DNA of 64,000 nt from Chersky-840 sp963794615 (lineage in GTDB: Bacteria; Actinomycetota; Acidimicrobiia; Acidimicrobiales; UBA8190), in contig CAWCEP010000009.1 of assembly GCA_963794615.1 (NCBI GenBank), forward strand, positions 331,564 through 395,563, in the 5' to 3' direction. This document shows positions 46,542 to 57,924 of the stretch, in pieces. Below the pieces are notes generated by a model, which ran no database searches, was not told where the DNA came from, and saw only the letters and a list, made by a program, of their open reading frames with translations. How positions within the stretch are numbered: the first letter of the stretch is position 1; each line of letters begins with the position of its first letter. Position numbers and translations under genes: made by a program.

Positions 46542-48033
46542 ATGGAGTCTCGACAGACCACTCGGTGGGGGCGGGCGGTATCCATCGGAAGCTATGCGGC
46601 GCGACCCGCAACATCAATGCCATCACGCATTCGTTCGCGGATGAACTGGAAGAGACGACGTGGCCGGTCGGCTGCTTCGACTGTTCGCATAAGCGAAAGT
46701 CGCCGATCCCGGGCATGGCAGTCTCCACGGGCGCTGATAGGTCGTGTCCGCCGTGACTCGCTCCTGCGAAACAGCGTGTTCATTATGTTGACCATGGTCG
46801 TGAACTCGGCTTTTGGCTTCGTGTTCTGGCTCCTGGCAGCGCGCCTCTTCACGGCGCAGGCTGTAGGCCTAACTGCCGCGATCGTTTCCGCTAGCACGAT
46901 CGTCGTCCTCCTGGCCAGTGTCGGAGTCGGCGGCACGCTCATCCAGTCTCTTCCCGAGCAGGAAAAGCCGTCCGGATGGTCGCTCACTTTCTGGGCGGGG
47001 ATGGCGACCGCCGTCGGAACGAGTCTGGCAGTCGGGTGTGCCGCACTCGTCTTGTTGCCGCTCATTTCCAGAGAGCTGGCTTCGCTCCATAGCGCGGCGT
47101 ACGCGACGGTCTTTGCTGTCGGAACGGTGGCCATTACCGCCGGCGCGATCTTCGACTCCGTCTTCATCGCCGAGCGAGTGGCTGGAAACATGTTCGGCCG
47201 TAACTCGGTCGTCGCTGCCGGCAAGGTGCTCATGGTCGTTGTCTTCACCTTGGTGGCCGGCACCAGCGCGCTCGATCTGCTTGGTGCCTGGGCAGCGGCT
47301 TCTGTCGTCGGGCTCGGTCTCGGCATAGGTCTCCTGACCCGGCGGGTGAAGCTCCAGCGGCCACCACGGGCGTCGGCCCTCACAAGGACGGCTCTAGGAC
47401 TTCGCTCCCGTCTCGCGGGCAACCAACTCATAGGGATCGGAGGAGCGCTGTTGCCGTACCTGCTTCCGTTGCTGGTGACAGCGCGCCTCTCGTTAACTGA
47501 AAACGCGTACTTCTACACGACCTGGATGATGGCGGGGATCTTCTTGATCATCGCGCCCGCAGTATCGCAATCCCTGTTCGCCGAGGGTGTGCACAACCCG
47601 CACGAACTGCTTGTGAAGGCTCGTTCGGCATTAGGCTTCATTGGCGCAATACTGGCGCCATGCGTGGTGGGCGTTTTTGCGATGGGCGGAATCCTGCTGT
47701 CCGCATTCGGTAGCGCCTACGAGCATCACGGCGTCGGATTGCTGCGGATCGTGTTGCTTGCCTCGATCCTGACGCCATCATCAACGTGTACATCGCTGTG
47801 TTGCGTGTACGAGGGAGGCTTGTCGCGGCCGCTGTGACTCAGTGTGAGCATGGGCGTCGGGTCGTGGCGCTGTCCTGGGCTCTTCTGCCTGTGCTTGGCA
47901 TCGACGCGGTCGGATGGGCGTTTCTCGCGATGCAACTGTGCGGGTGCGCTGTTCGTGGTACTCGACCTTCGGAGGTCCTCAAGTCTGGCCCGTGCTAGAG
48001 AGAGCGCTCGGTAGGAAGGAGGTTACGGTCTGA
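46542..48033 (+). CDS. Second Wzx-like flippase / MOP-family membrane protein (frameshifted)
   Basis: About 497 residues with about twelve membrane segments. SVFIMLTMVVNSAFGFVFWL and QAVGLTAAIVSASTIVVLLA form the first pair, after a basic N-terminal tail (RRRGRSAASTVR). Later segments include VFAVGTVAITAGAIFDSVFI, LLPYLLPLLVTARLSLTENA and YFYTTWMMAGIFLIIAPAVS. After a shift near 47775 the protein continues with NVYIAVLRVRGRLVAAAV and ALLPVLGIDAVGWAFLAMQL. Another shift leads to a TGA at 48031-48033 that overlaps the next ATG. It would export a lipid-linked glycan distinct from the one handled at 29.3-30.6 kb. The start is uncertain: ATG 46542 or ATG 46620. Confidence 0.75.
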
Positions 48034-49287
48034 TGCGGATCTTGCAGGCCACTGACTGTTACCCCCCGCCTCTTGTCGGTGGGCGCGATCTCCACGTCCG
48101 CATGCTGGCGCATGAACTTGTTCGGCGTGGTCACGACGTCGGAGTCGTCACGCTCGCGGGAGCGGATGGCGCTCGTACGGAGATGGATGGGAAAATTCAG
48201 GTGCATCGGATTGCCGGCTGGAGTCGGGCACTCAGCCGCTTTTATGCCGATCCTCAGCGGCCATGGCACCCAACGATCCCTGACCCGGGGATGGTCCATG
48301 CGCTTCGCGATCTAATACGGCAGCACCGGCCACAGGTGGTGCACTCACACTCGTGGATTCTTCATTCCCTTCTACCCCTTCTCCCTTCCCGGCAGACGCG
48401 TCTTGTGGTCACCATGCATGACTATGGCCTGGTGTGTCCAAAGACCACATTGGTTCATCGGGACGGTGTGTGCGATGGTCCGGAGTTTGCGCAAGTGCGT
48501 CGCTTGTGCAAGGGGCCAGTACGGAGCGATGCGCGCAGCCGCCCTCACGACAGGGCTGACGGTGACGCGACGTTCCTAGCGCCGCGTGGACCGTTACATT
48601 GCAGTGAGCACCCCGGTGGCGCAAGCCTGCACGTCGCTGACGGCTGGTGATCAACGACTCATTGATGTGATCCCTCCGTTTCTGTCCGATGACAGTGTTT
48701 GGCCGGTCGGACACGGCCAGACCTGCGTTCGTTCCCGCTACCGGTGACTACATTATGTTCGCCGGGGCGCTCGGCCCTCACAAGGGAGTCGACGTTCTAC
48801 TGGAGGCGTGGCGGGGACTTGATTCCGCGATCCCGCTAGTGCTCGTTGGGCTGCGTCGCCACGATACGCCGCTCAAGTTTTCCTGACGGCGTGATTGTCG
48901 CGGAGAACGTTCCACACGACGACGTACTGCGCGGCCTGGACGCATTGCGCCATCGCTGTCGTGCCGTCGCGTTGGCCGGACCCCTGCCCGCTCGTCGCAC
49001 TCGAGGCGATGGCAGCTGGTCGACCGGTGCTCGCGTCTGCAGTAGGTGGACTCCCGGACCTCGTGCTGGACGGTACGACCGGCGTGCTCGTGCCACCAGG
49101 CGACGTGTCGGCACTCCGGGCAGGCATCGTGCAGTTGCTCGCCGAGCCCGGACAACGTGCCCGCATGGGGCGGGCCGGTCGTCAGCGCGTGGCCGGCTAT
49201 TCTGCGAATGTGGTGGTGCCGCAGATTGAGCGGGTCTACCGGGAAGTCATAGCCACTCCGCTGAGCCCGTCATCGCCGGAGGTCGGC
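48033..49287 (+). CDS. Glycosyltransferase family 4 (frameshifted)
   Basis: About 410 residues. The N-terminal part is intact: ILQATDCYPPPLVGGRDLHV, GHDVGVVTLAGADG, VVHSHSWILHSLLPL and LVVTMHDYGLVCPKTTLV. After shifts near 48490, 48650, 48720, 48885 and 48975 come CTSLTAGDQRLIDVIPPFL, DYIMFAGALGPHKGVDVLL, VPSRWPDPCPLVALEAMAAG (the donor site) and GTTGVLVPPGDVSALRAGI. The number of breaks in the middle is high, so a real pseudogene cannot be excluded. ATG 48033 overlaps the flippase stop. The 3' end is not sharply defined; it merges with a GT2 reading near 49288. Confidence 0.7.
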
Positions 49288-50305
49288 ATGTATTCCGGTA
49301 AGGATCTGGTTCTGCCCATGCTGGATTGCGGGGTCGATGCCGGAGGCGGATCACATTGCGGGCTGAATCTGTGGATCGTGCGTGCACCGACGCGATTTGA
49401 AGTATTGGTGGCGGTTCGGCCGCGTTGCGACGTGTCGGAGGCGGCGACTGGCAAGTACCCGGCTTGTAGCCACTCTCGAAGGTGATGACACATGGCCCGC
49501 GAAGCTCGAGGAGCAACCCCCCTTGTTCGAGGACCCGGCCGTGGTTCTCTCTTACGGCGCGGCGAGACTCATGGACCAGAGGGGCTGCAGCTACGCTCGC
49601 TACTGGCACGCGCCTCGCGGAAGGGTCGATAATAGCGATCCAGTCGGGACCATCCTCCCCGCCTTGGTCCGCGTTAACTTCATTGTTGCAGCTACCACGA
49701 TGGTTCGCCGTCTGCGCCCTGGAGCGGATCGGCGGCTTTTGTCCAGCCCAGCGGCATTCCCTACGTCGACCATCCCACCTGGCTTCGACTGGCAACCACG
49801 GGAACGTTCGTCCGGTCGCCGCGCGTCCTTGGTCACTGGCGCCGATACGCCCGCCAGGTGACGACGTCGGAGCTGGTTCGACACCGCTCCGGATCGCTCG
49901 GCGCTACCTGCAAGCCGTCGCCGTCGAGGCTCGCGACGTGGTCAACTCGGATGTGTTGGCAGCCTTGGCGGCGTCGAACCATCGATATCCATCTCGACAA
50001 CGCGATGAGGCACAGATCGCGCAGGGGCATGCGCTCGGAGGGTCGCTGGCGACAGGCAGGGGGTGTCTTCACTGAACTCCTGCGGACCAGCGAGCCGCGA
50101 ACCGGAGCAGTGGCCGTGTTGGGTCTCCCGTGCGGGGCAGCAGAACCGACTTGGAGCGGCTGATCGGCGCGATGGGTCGCCATTCCCTGCCGTCCCGTCG
50201 ACATCTGGCCTCACACGTGCAGTCCCCGGAGGCCTGGGAGCCTCAAGGTCCGCACCCTGTTTCGATGAACCTCACATTGGCAGTCCCCGGAGGCCTGGGA
50301 GCCTG
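49288..50305 (+). CDS. Glycosyltransferase family 2 (frameshifted, possibly degraded)
   Basis: About 339 residues. A GT2-like beginning is only partly readable (DLVLPMLDCGVDAGGG, then RFEVLV). After shifts comes a clear core: LEGDDTWPAKLEEQPPLFED, AVVLSYGAARLMDQRG and LVRVNFIVAATTMVRR. The remainder reads RRYLQAVAVEARDVVNSDVL and QIAQGHALGGSLATGR. The final part reads EPRTGAVAVLGLPCGAAEP and GRHSLPSRRHLASH. The D-D-T-W-P segment matches the DxD-type donor site region of GT2. The first 60 residues look eroded, so this may be a pseudogene. A 61-bp duplicated sequence lies at the 3' end. Confidence 0.55.
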
Positions 50306-50311
50306 AAGGTC
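50209..50311. repeat. Two imperfect direct repeats with 61-bp period
   Basis: CAGTCCCCGGAGGCCTGGGAGCCT (given here only as the shared core AGTCCCCGGAGGCCTGGGAG) occurs at 50220-50250 and 50281-50311, with one mismatch over 31 bp. Matches extend left to CCTCACA (50209 and 50270). Each copy contains GAGGC-6 nt-GCCTC, a small hairpin. It lies at the 3' end of the GT2 gene and upstream of the membrane protein at 50386. Confidence 0.8.
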
Positions 50312-50385
50312 AGATCTCTGCTTCGACGACGCGATCATCCGCGGGTCCGACGGTACACAAAGACGTTCACTTCGACCGCCGATGG

Positions 50386-52336
50386 ATGTCTGTCGTCGCG
50401 CTATGCACCGCTCTAGGCCTTGCTTCTGTCGCAGTTGCTGACGCGGCTAGCCGTCACGGGTACGCGTACAGCAAGGCCTCGGTGTTCTTCTGGCTCGGTC
50501 TGCTTCTCATCTTCGTTCCCATTGCTGTCCGTGTACTCATGCCAGGCACCGATCGACAGGAACGGCTGACTCTTGTCATCGTTCTCGGCTTCGCCCTTTA
50601 TCTCGTCAAGGTCTTAGCTTCTCCGGACGCGTTCACATTTGGCGACGAGTACATCCATCTGCGGAGTACCCAGGATATCCTTCGCACTCATCACTTGTTT
50701 GGATTCAACCCGCTGCTGCCAACGGCTGCCTACTACCCAGGGCTGGGCGCGGTCACGGCGGGTCTTGTAGACCTCACCGGCCTCAGTCCCTTCGCGTCGG
50801 GCGTTCTCATCATCGGGGTGGCACGTGTTCTCTTCTCCGCCTGCTTCTTCTTGGTTGCCGAGAGGGTGACAGGATCTGGTCGGGCAGCGGCTGGGGCCAG
50901 CCTCATCTATGCCGCCAACCCGATGTTTCTATTCTGGAGCGCCGCATTCTCCTATGAGAATCTGGCGCTCCCGCTCGCGGCGTTTGTCGTCTGGTGGCTT
51001 GGGCGCACACGTCATGGGGCAGGTCTTCCGGCACTAACCATCGCAGCCATCGCGATTGTCGCTGTGACCGTCACCCACCATGTCGTCGGGTTCGCCCTCA
51101 CGGCCCTATTGGGTGCATGGTGGTTGGTCGAGCGCCTCGCCCAACGGCCCACTGCGGCACGGCGCGGTCTCGGGCTCATGACCCTCGTGGCCGGTACCAC
51201 AACCCTGGCGTGGTTCCTCTTTGTCAGCGCGACCAGCAGCCTCCTATCTCTTCGCTCACAACCTCCTTCCTGCTCTGCAGCAGACGGGCTCTCTCCTCCT
51301 CGGTCACACCGCGCCACGGCACTTGTATGCCAGCGGTGGCTATACCTCGCCCGAGTGGGAGACCCTTGCCGGTTTCGCCGCTGTAGGCCTGCTGCTGTTG
51401 GCTCTACCTCCGGCCCTCTATTTGGCTTGGCGCCGCCGGGATCGTGGACCGATGGCCGTTGCCATTGGTGTGGCTGCTGCGTTTCCGTTGAGCCTGTTGC
51501 CGCGACTCGTTCCCGACGGTGTTGCGATATCGGGCCGGTCGTCCGAGTACATCTTCGCCGGACTAGCGTGCGTTCTAGCGCTGCTTGCCAATGACGTTCG
51601 TCCGCGTTTATGGATCCTGTCGAAAGCTCAGGCTCACCGTAACCGACGTCGCGACGTCCTCGGCACCGTCGCTACTGGTGATGTGGTCGTGGTCGGGCGG
51701 CGACAGGGCCAGCATCTGCGTCGGAGTTCACGAGCTACGCTCGTTGGATGGCGCAGGACTGCAATAGCCACCGGCTTAGTGACGTTGGTATTCATCGGTA
51801 ACGTCACCATCGGCACGGCCTTCTACCAACGGCTACCGGAGTCATCACACCCGCAAGGTTATCCATGGTCGGTGCACCAGATGTAGTCAGTGCCTCCAAA
51901 TGGGCGCGCCAACACCTGGGGATCAATCAGCATTTCGGCGCGAATGCGATTGACGCATCGGCACTCGCCACCTACGGAGGGCAGAACACGATGGCGGAAG
52001 ACAGCGTGTGGCCGATCTTCTTCGCTCAGGTCATTGAATAGCACCATCGTGCGCAGCATCAGAGCGACAGGAGTGCGTTACCTCTTCGTGGACTGGCGAA
52101 TGACAAAGGGAGTACCGGCGACCCCGGGCTACTACTTCAGTCCTCAGGAGCCGGGTGCCGGGCAGTACAGGCAGCGCTTCCCGGCAGCCGCACTGCAGAA
52201 GTTTACCTCCACCGCCTGCAGCCATTTGGTCTACGATTCCGGACCTATCCAGATCTTCGATGTCTCGCGAATCGAAAACGGGTCCTGCGTGCCAGTGCCG
52301 ACCAGCACCATCCGAGATAACGAGGCGCCCGGATGA
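50386..52336 (+). CDS. Large polytopic membrane protein, GT-C-like (frameshifted)
   Basis: About 650 residues. Segments include SVFFWLGLLLIFVPIAVRVL, LTLVIVLGFALYLVKVL, FTFGDEYIHLRSTQDIL, PLLPTAAYYPGLGAVTAGL, NPMFLFWSAAFSYENLALPL and, after a shift near 51235, SYLFAHNLLPALQQTGSLLL. The extracytoplasmic acidic loop after the second segment (F-G-D-E-Y-I-H) and the multi-pass layout resemble GT-C glycosyltransferases that use polyprenyl-phosphate sugars. A C-terminal soluble part has VSASKWARQHLGINQHFGAN, VRYLFVDWRMTKGVP and FQ-like FDVSRIENG. Further shifts near 51870 and 52030 are collinear. The family cannot be named with certainty. The ATG at 50386 starts the first hydrophobic segment. The stop overlaps the next ATG. 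Confidence 0.65.
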
Positions 52337-52732
52337 AGCGGGAACGCCTGGCTCTGATTGTCTGCTCGTGTCTCGTCGGCGTTCTGATTGTGGCGACGGC
52401 GAATATCGCACTCCCTCAAGCGGTGCGGATCCCATTTGGGGTGCTGATGGTGTTTGTTCTACCCGGATTCGCTGCTGGTCTCCGCCGTTCTTCCCGAGCG
52501 GCAACTCTCCACCGTCGAACGTTTACTCGCCAGTGTGAGCATGAGTCTCGCGATGGCCGTATGTGTGACGGTGCTGCTCGCGGCGATGCCGGTAGGGCTC
52601 TCCCGAGAGTCGCTCGCAATCGTGCTCGGAAGTGTCACTGTTACATTCTCAGTGATAGCTGCTCTGCGTATGCGCCCCGGAAATGACCTACAACGGAGCC
52701 GCGAGAGCGTGTCGAATGGCATTAAACCTTGA
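52333..52732 (+). CDS. Small membrane protein of DUF1616 type (frameshifted)
   Basis: About 133 residues. Membrane segment 1 is LIVCSCLVGVLIVATAN, segment 2 is IPFGVLMVFVLPGFA, and after a shift near 52470 come AVLPERQLSTVERLLASVSM, AMAVCVTVLLAAM and GSVTVTFSVIAALRM. The pattern F-V-L-P-G-F / E-R-L-L-A-S-V-S-M-S-L matches the start of DUF1616 proteins, found in archaeal and actinobacterial surface-glycan loci with no known activity. ATG 52333 overlaps the previous stop (ATGA), so it probably works with the large membrane protein. Confidence 0.6.
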
Positions 52733-52790
52733 ACGGCCGTCGTTGTGTTATCCCTCGGGTGCCCGCACGACGTTGAAGGGTTACGAAGAG

Positions 52791-53967
52791 GTGAAGGGTT
52801 ACCAAGGGTCGCCGCGAGTGCTGGTCGTCGGCGCCGGTACGCGCTTTCTTAGCGCCATGAGCTATTACACTATCCGACTCACCAACGCCCTGGCCGAGCG
52901 TTTCGCGGTCGCCGTTATCCCCATGCGCCAGCTCATTCCCACATTCCTATATCCCGGACGCTCACGGGTCGGTTCCACGACCACCTGGCTGGACTACGAC
53001 CGTTCTGTCGAGGTGCTGCAAGGCATCGACTGGTACTGGATACCGAACCTTTTCCGGGACCTGAACGACCTAAGAAGGTGGAGGCCTGACGTCGTCATCT
53101 TCGAGTGGTGGACGGGAACAGTGCTTCACACCTACCTCGCCATTGCCCTGGTGGCCAGGGTTCTAGGAGCCTCCTTGATCGTTGAGTTTCACGAGGTGCT
53201 CGACAGTGGCGAGGAGCGGATCCCTCTGGCGCGAGGATGGGTGTGGGCATTGGGGCGGCCGTTCTTCCGGCTGGCATCGGCCTTTGTCATCCACTCCGAT
53301 GCCGACCGAGGACCGCTCGAGAGGCGGTACCGGCTCCGAGGGCGGCCTTGTGTTCTCATACCGCTTGGGCCTCACGATCACCACGCGTCCAAAGAGCCGA
53401 GCGATGGCTCAGCACCAGTCACTCTTCGTACAGCCCCTCCCGACACACTGAATCTCTTGTTCTTCGGCATCATTCGTCCCTACAAAGGACTCGAAGATCT
53501 CGTCCGGGCATTCGATACTCTCGACGACGAAGAGGTGAAGTGCTATTGGCTGACGGTCGTCGGTGAGACCTGGGAGGGCTGGGACTTGCCCATCAGGCTG
53601 ATTCAGAGCAGCCGTCACCGAGCACGGATCACATTAGTCAACCGTTTCGTAGAAGATGACGAGGTCATCGCGCACTTTGCTGGCGCCGACGCAGTCGTGT
53701 TGCCGTATCATCGTTCGTCAGCCAGTTCCCCGGCCCACGTTCGCGATGAGCAACGGTCTACCGTTGGTCATCACGGCCGTCGGTGGCCTACCAGCGGCCG
53801 TCGCAGACTACGGGGGAGCCATCCTGGTTCCCCCGCACGACCCAATAGCGCTGCGAATCGCTATTGGCCGACTTCCCGAACTGCGTGGACGACGCTATCG
53901 AGACCCCCACTCCTGGGATCGGACCGTCGCACTTTACGGGGAGCTGATCGAACAGCTCGTAAGTTAG
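52791..53967 (+). CDS. Glycosyltransferase family 4 (one frameshift)
   Basis: About 392 residues. The N-terminal part has RVLVVGAGTRFLSAMSYYTI, RLTNALAERFAVAVIPM, DVVIFEWWTGTVLHTYLAI and LIVEFHEVLDSGEERIPL. The C-terminal part has LLFFGIIRPYKGLEDLVRAF, WLTVVGETWEGWDL and, after a shift near 53735, SNGLPLVITAVGGLPAAVAD and GGAILVPPHDPIALRIAI. It is a canonical GT-B sugar transferase. GTG 52791 was chosen since GAAGGG lies about 10 bases upstream and the fold begins directly; the frame is open to 52683. Confidence 0.85.
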
Positions 53968-54050
53968 TGCTAGGACCTCCAAGCCGAAGACACTAGCTCT
54001 GCTGGTTCATTTTTGATGTTCTCTCAGGCGATGGAAAGGCGACTAGAGGA

Positions 54051-55187
54051 ATGGATTCTGCAAATCGACGAGTTGTTATGATTACCAGAACGGATCTGTA
54101 CGCCAATTCTGTCAAGCCTCGAAACATGAAGGAGTTCTTGGTTAGCCGGGGTTATCAGGTTGACGAATGCGATTCTCTGGGCGTGGGCCGCTATGTCGTT
54201 CAAGCTCTCGGTGTTCCCGTTCCACGGTTCTCTCGGGATGCCATCGTTCTCTATTTGTATGAACTCCTCTGGGCCTTCGTTAGAGCTGCTCTTCGATCCG
54301 CGACTCTGAAGGCTCTTCGCTCCACTCAAGGGCACCTGCTGAGCCGCATCATCCGCCTAAGAGGCTCTGTAGTTGCGACCCAGCTGGCCTCTGGGGGCTA
54401 CCACGCAGTAATCTGTGAAAGCTCGATAGACCAAGCAGTCTTCTTGGGGCGACGAATAGCTGATCTCCAAATTCTCGATCTTCCTGTGCCATGGGTTGAT
54501 GAACTTTATTACGGCGGGCAGCTCACTGATGCAACTTATAGAACGCTGTCGACACTGCAACGAGATTGCTATGCCGCTGCGGACAGGCTCTCTTTTCACT
54601 GGTGCAGCTACGCAGACTATGTCAAACGCAACGATTATCATGGTGACAACTGGCTAGATTGCACATACGGTGTGTCCAAGAAGAATGAGAGAGCGAAGTT
54701 TGCTTTGCCCCCGCGGATCATTTTTCTCGGCAATCTTGACGGCTATTGGGTAAATGTGCCGTTGCTCAAGGAGCTGTGCCGCATTTGTCCCGAATTGGAT
54801 GTGTGGGGCGGACCAGACCCAGGACCGAATGCGGGTCTGAACTATCGGGGTTACGCTGCCGATCTGGACGTTATGGCAGATTATCAGTTCGGTCTTATCA
54901 CGATAACTGATGACCTGTTGCGACGCAGCAGCTTTTCTTCGAAGCACCTTGAATACGCTTCATACGGCTTGCCGGTTCTGACTCCCGTCTGGCGCAAGGA
55001 TGAGATCCTGGGACCCTCCTCAGTCTATTATCATGCTGACAACTTCCTCGATGTCGTAGCTGAGTTTTCAAGGGAAAACTCATGGAGTGTCAAGAGTAAG
55101 CAGTCGTTGGCTGTCGCGGAGAAACTGTCGTGGCCCGTAGCCTTTCGCGAGTTGGGCAACTTGATGGGAGACTTGCCTCAGCCGTGA
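54051..55187 (+). CDS. Glycosyltransferase-like protein (intact, low GC)
   Basis: 378 residues in a single frame with a visibly lower GC content than genes at 1-40 kb. The N-terminal half begins RRVVMITRTDLYANSVKPRN and has VICESSIDQAVFLGRRI. The C-terminal half has RIIFLGNLDGYWVNVPLL, LDVWGGPDPGPNAGLNYRG and FSSKHLEYASYGLPVLTPVW, the donor-site pattern of GT-B enzymes. It resembles hexosyltransferases of capsule loci, but the family is not certain. AGAGGA lies too close to ATG 54051, so ATG 54078 is a possible alternative start. The intact frame and composition suggest recent arrival. Confidence 0.75.
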   Translation: MDSANRRVVMITRTDLYANSVKPRNMKEFLVSRGYQVDECDSLGVGRYVVQALGVPVPRFSRDAIVLYLYELLWAFVRAALRSATLKALRSTQGHLLSRIIRLRGSVVATQLASGGYHAVICESSIDQAVFLGRRIADLQILDLPVPWVDELYYGGQLTDATYRTLSTLQRDCYAAADRLSFHWCSYADYVKRNDYHGDNWLDCTYGVSKKNERAKFALPPRIIFLGNLDGYWVNVPLLKELCRICPELDVWGGPDPGPNAGLNYRGYAADLDVMADYQFGLITITDDLLRRSSFSSKHLEYASYGLPVLTPVWRKDEILGPSSVYYHADNFLDVVAEFSRENSWSVKSKQSLAVAEKLSWPVAFRELGNLMGDLPQP

Positions 55188-55325
55188 TTGCAAATGTGCC
55201 ACAAGAAGGAGATGGTCGTCGCAGGGCACACGGGGCGCCCGGCACATGGGCCCGCGAGTTGGACGTGCTTGTACGGATCTGATTTCGTTTCGTCACCGGA
55301 ACGAAATTGGCGTTCGTGACACTGG

Positions 55326-56995
55326 TCAAAAAGTCCCGAGCACTCCGAGCGACGGGTCGCCAGGAAAGATCCCATAGTCGGCATCATTGTCAGGGATCGT
55401 GTAGATAGCTTTGGGTGTCCAGGCCCACATCAGTTCGCCGACCACCCCTGCCTGGAACTGGGCTGAGAACTTGGCACCGAACTCCGCTGCTCGCGGGGCC
55501 AACCCGGCAGAGCTATCGGCGTAGATGCCTGTTTCGGCAACCATCACCGGCTTGCCGTCGGCATGGCACATCTGAATGGCGGTTGTGAGGTCAGGGGCGA
55601 ACGGAATGCCCATCGGATCAGCTGGATACCCGTAGTCGTGATAGTCGCATATGTCATTGCCGGACGACGCCATCAGCGCCTGGTAGTCGCTATTGGCTGT
55701 CCCGCACCATTGTCCTGCACCACCACCTGACCATCCCGCTAGGGCGCCTAGGCTTACCAGGTGGTTGGGATCGAGACCATGAGCCAGGCTACCGACATCA
55801 TTCGAGAATGCGAGCATGGCGCTCAACGCGGCCGGCTCGTTGCAAGTCCCGTCACTGTTCACGGCCTCGCCCTCGTTGACCAATTGCCACATAGCCACGG
55901 TCGGGTTGTTGACGTATCGACTCACCACGGTCGCCACGTACGCTCGATAAGTATCGACGTCTCCGGGCTCTACTGTGTTTGGCGGTAGCCGCTCTGATAC
56001 CAGGCGAGGGTCTTTCCTGTGTCACAGTAGCTGTACTGATTCGCGAGCACTGGGATGACCTTGTCGCCGTACGATGCAGCGATCGCGAGGACTCGATCCA
56101 AGTTGGTCCAGTTGAATGCCCCATCGGACACGAAGAAGTTCTGGAAGGCCCACATCCGGAAGACGGTTCCACGGGGGAGTTGGGAGAGTGGCACGCTGAC
56201 GTCAGGGTAAAGCTCCCCGCCACAACTCGATGGCGTTCCACCGCTCGCTGCCATGTAGATGTTGATGCCGGTGAAGCGGTACGGCTGTCCGCTTAGCATC
56301 AGTGTCGTACCACTCCGTGTTACGAATCCGGAACTCAGGCTTACCGTTGGTGCGGGTGACGCTATAGCAGTTGGGGTTTGATCGGACGTCGGCGTTGACG
56401 TTGACGTTCGCGTTGAAGTCGGCGTTGACGTTCGAGTTGGATTCGGCCTTGGAGTTGGGCTAGGGCTGAATTCGCTTGTCTGGGTTCCTGTGCCGCTCAC
56501 GGTCGCGGACGGGGTGTCCATGATGAGGTTCTTGCTGACGTGAGGTGTTGAATCCAGCGTCGTGGCATTGTCCGGGCGGAGGATCGCCGCATTGTTACTC
56601 TTGCCATGACCGAGCACGAAGAGATGGCTTCCGGCGATCGCCGCAACAAGGAGCACGGTAAGGCTGGGGACCAGTCGTCTCCTCGGGCGACGACTTACCG
56701 TCGAGGCGGACATGCCGATGAAGGTTTCCGCCGGTCCGACTAACCCCGGGGACCCGCCGAGTCCCGGTCTTGGCGAAGGCTTGTTATCACCCGGGCCCCG
56801 CTCCAAATTGGCTCCAAAGCCGGGAGCCACCGGTGGCGACCAATAGGAAGGGGCCGGTGGCTGGCCCAGTTCCTCGGGTGGCTCGTCGAACGTGTGGGCC
56901 GATTCGGCAGGGACCAGACTGGTCGGCCGGCCCTGACTGAAGTTACGAGTCTTGTGCGTGACAGAGGGGTCGGGCGCCCAGCCGTACGCCTCCAT
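55326..56995 (-). CDS. Membrane-anchored GH5-like glycoside hydrolase (mannanase/cellulase type; one frameshift)
   Basis: About 556 residues. A cytoplasmic N-terminus of about 100 residues rich in Pro is followed by one membrane segment (LVPSLTVLLVAAIAGSHLFV, about residues 108-127). A Ser/Thr/Pro linker (about 165-215) contains repeats of T-S-T-P-T. The catalytic domain starts near residue 225: RFTGINIYMAASGG, GTVFRMWAFQNFFVSDG, VIPVLANQYSYCD, MWQLVNEGEA with the acid/base Asn-Glu, and VMVAETGIYAD with the nucleophile Glu. A frame change near 55980 is probably an indel. The type II topology puts the enzyme outside the membrane, where it could trim or hydrolyse the exported polymer. ATG 56995 starts the N-terminal domain. 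Confidence 0.8.
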
Positions 56996-57389
56996 GCGAG
57001 TCTCCGTTCGACGCGATGTCCCCTTTGTAGATCGGCGGCCTTCTTTGACGCCTTTAGCCCAGGTTGAGCCTTCCCAAGGCAGATTCAGCCTCCGACACCC
57101 GGTTGGTGCCCTAGTCCGCTCGACCTCCGGCCGGATCCTCGAGGTTCAAGAGCGACATAGACCGTTCACACATGGGTTCCTCGGATCGGGCGAGGAGACC
57201 CTTACGACACAACGAGAACTGGCCAAGAACGCCGCCAGGCGGCTCGCGATCATTCGCCCGTCGAAGAGGTGACGAGAGATGTCGACTCTGATCTGCCGCT
57301 CCGGGATCCGCCGGCGGCGTCCTCCAAACTTGGCTCGGGTGAGTTGAAGCCGCGAGAGCGGACGCGCCTGCGGGTCACTCCCGGCGATC
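56996..57389. other. Intergenic region upstream of the GH5-like gene
   Basis: 394 bp without a supported gene. Short plus-strand frames here are Arg-rich chance frames. The promoter of the minus-strand GH5-like gene is expected at 57000-57150. No hexamer pair stands out. Confidence 0.25.
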
Positions 57390-57730
57390 TTTACGAAGCC
57401 CCCAGGGCAAGGCCCAAGTCGACGCGGCCCGATCGCGCCAGCAGTAGTAGCCGCTCGTCGAAACGCCGAGGCGCTGGCACATGATGGCCACCGGGTAGTC
57501 GGCCCAGTTCGCTTTGACGAACTCGAATCCCGCTATGGGTTCTGAATGCGTCGCTCTTCAGGATCTCCTTCTTCTCCTCGAGAACGCGCACCCGTAGGCG
57601 GAGTTGAACGAGCTGGGCCCACTCATCGCCGAGGGCCCGTCGGTGTGCACGCCGTCGTATCGATCGGCCTGGAGCACCTAGGCGCAAAGCGTCTGCTCCG
57701 AGCAGCTTACCTCCGGTGGCCCCACGCTTG
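57390..57730 (-). pseudogene. Remnant of an IS3-family transposase (OrfA end and OrfB start)
   Basis: On the minus strand, scattered over frames with stops, one reads SEQTL-A-VLQAD-YDGVHTDG, then AQLVQLRLRVRVLEEKKEIL, then FEFVKANWADYPVAIMCQRL and GVSTSGYYCWRDRAAS. These are the end of an IS3 OrfA (helix-turn-helix and leucine-zipper) and the start of OrfB. About 340 bp remain and the DDE domain is missing. It marks an old insertion, and it separates the GH5-like gene from the next glycosyltransferase. Confidence 0.7.
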
Positions 57731-57924
57731 ATTGACACCCCGCCCTGGCGGAGGAGACGGGACCATCTCGGTGCGGGTCCCGGCCAGATACGGGGGTCGG
57801 ACTCTCCAAGACGTGGCGGACGCATTTCTGCCAGACGAGACATGGTCTCGCCAAGCGTTGAGGTGCCCAGAAATCCCGGGGTCAATGCAAGAGGCTAGAT
57901 TTCAAGTTTGGGTTGCGTGGCAAA

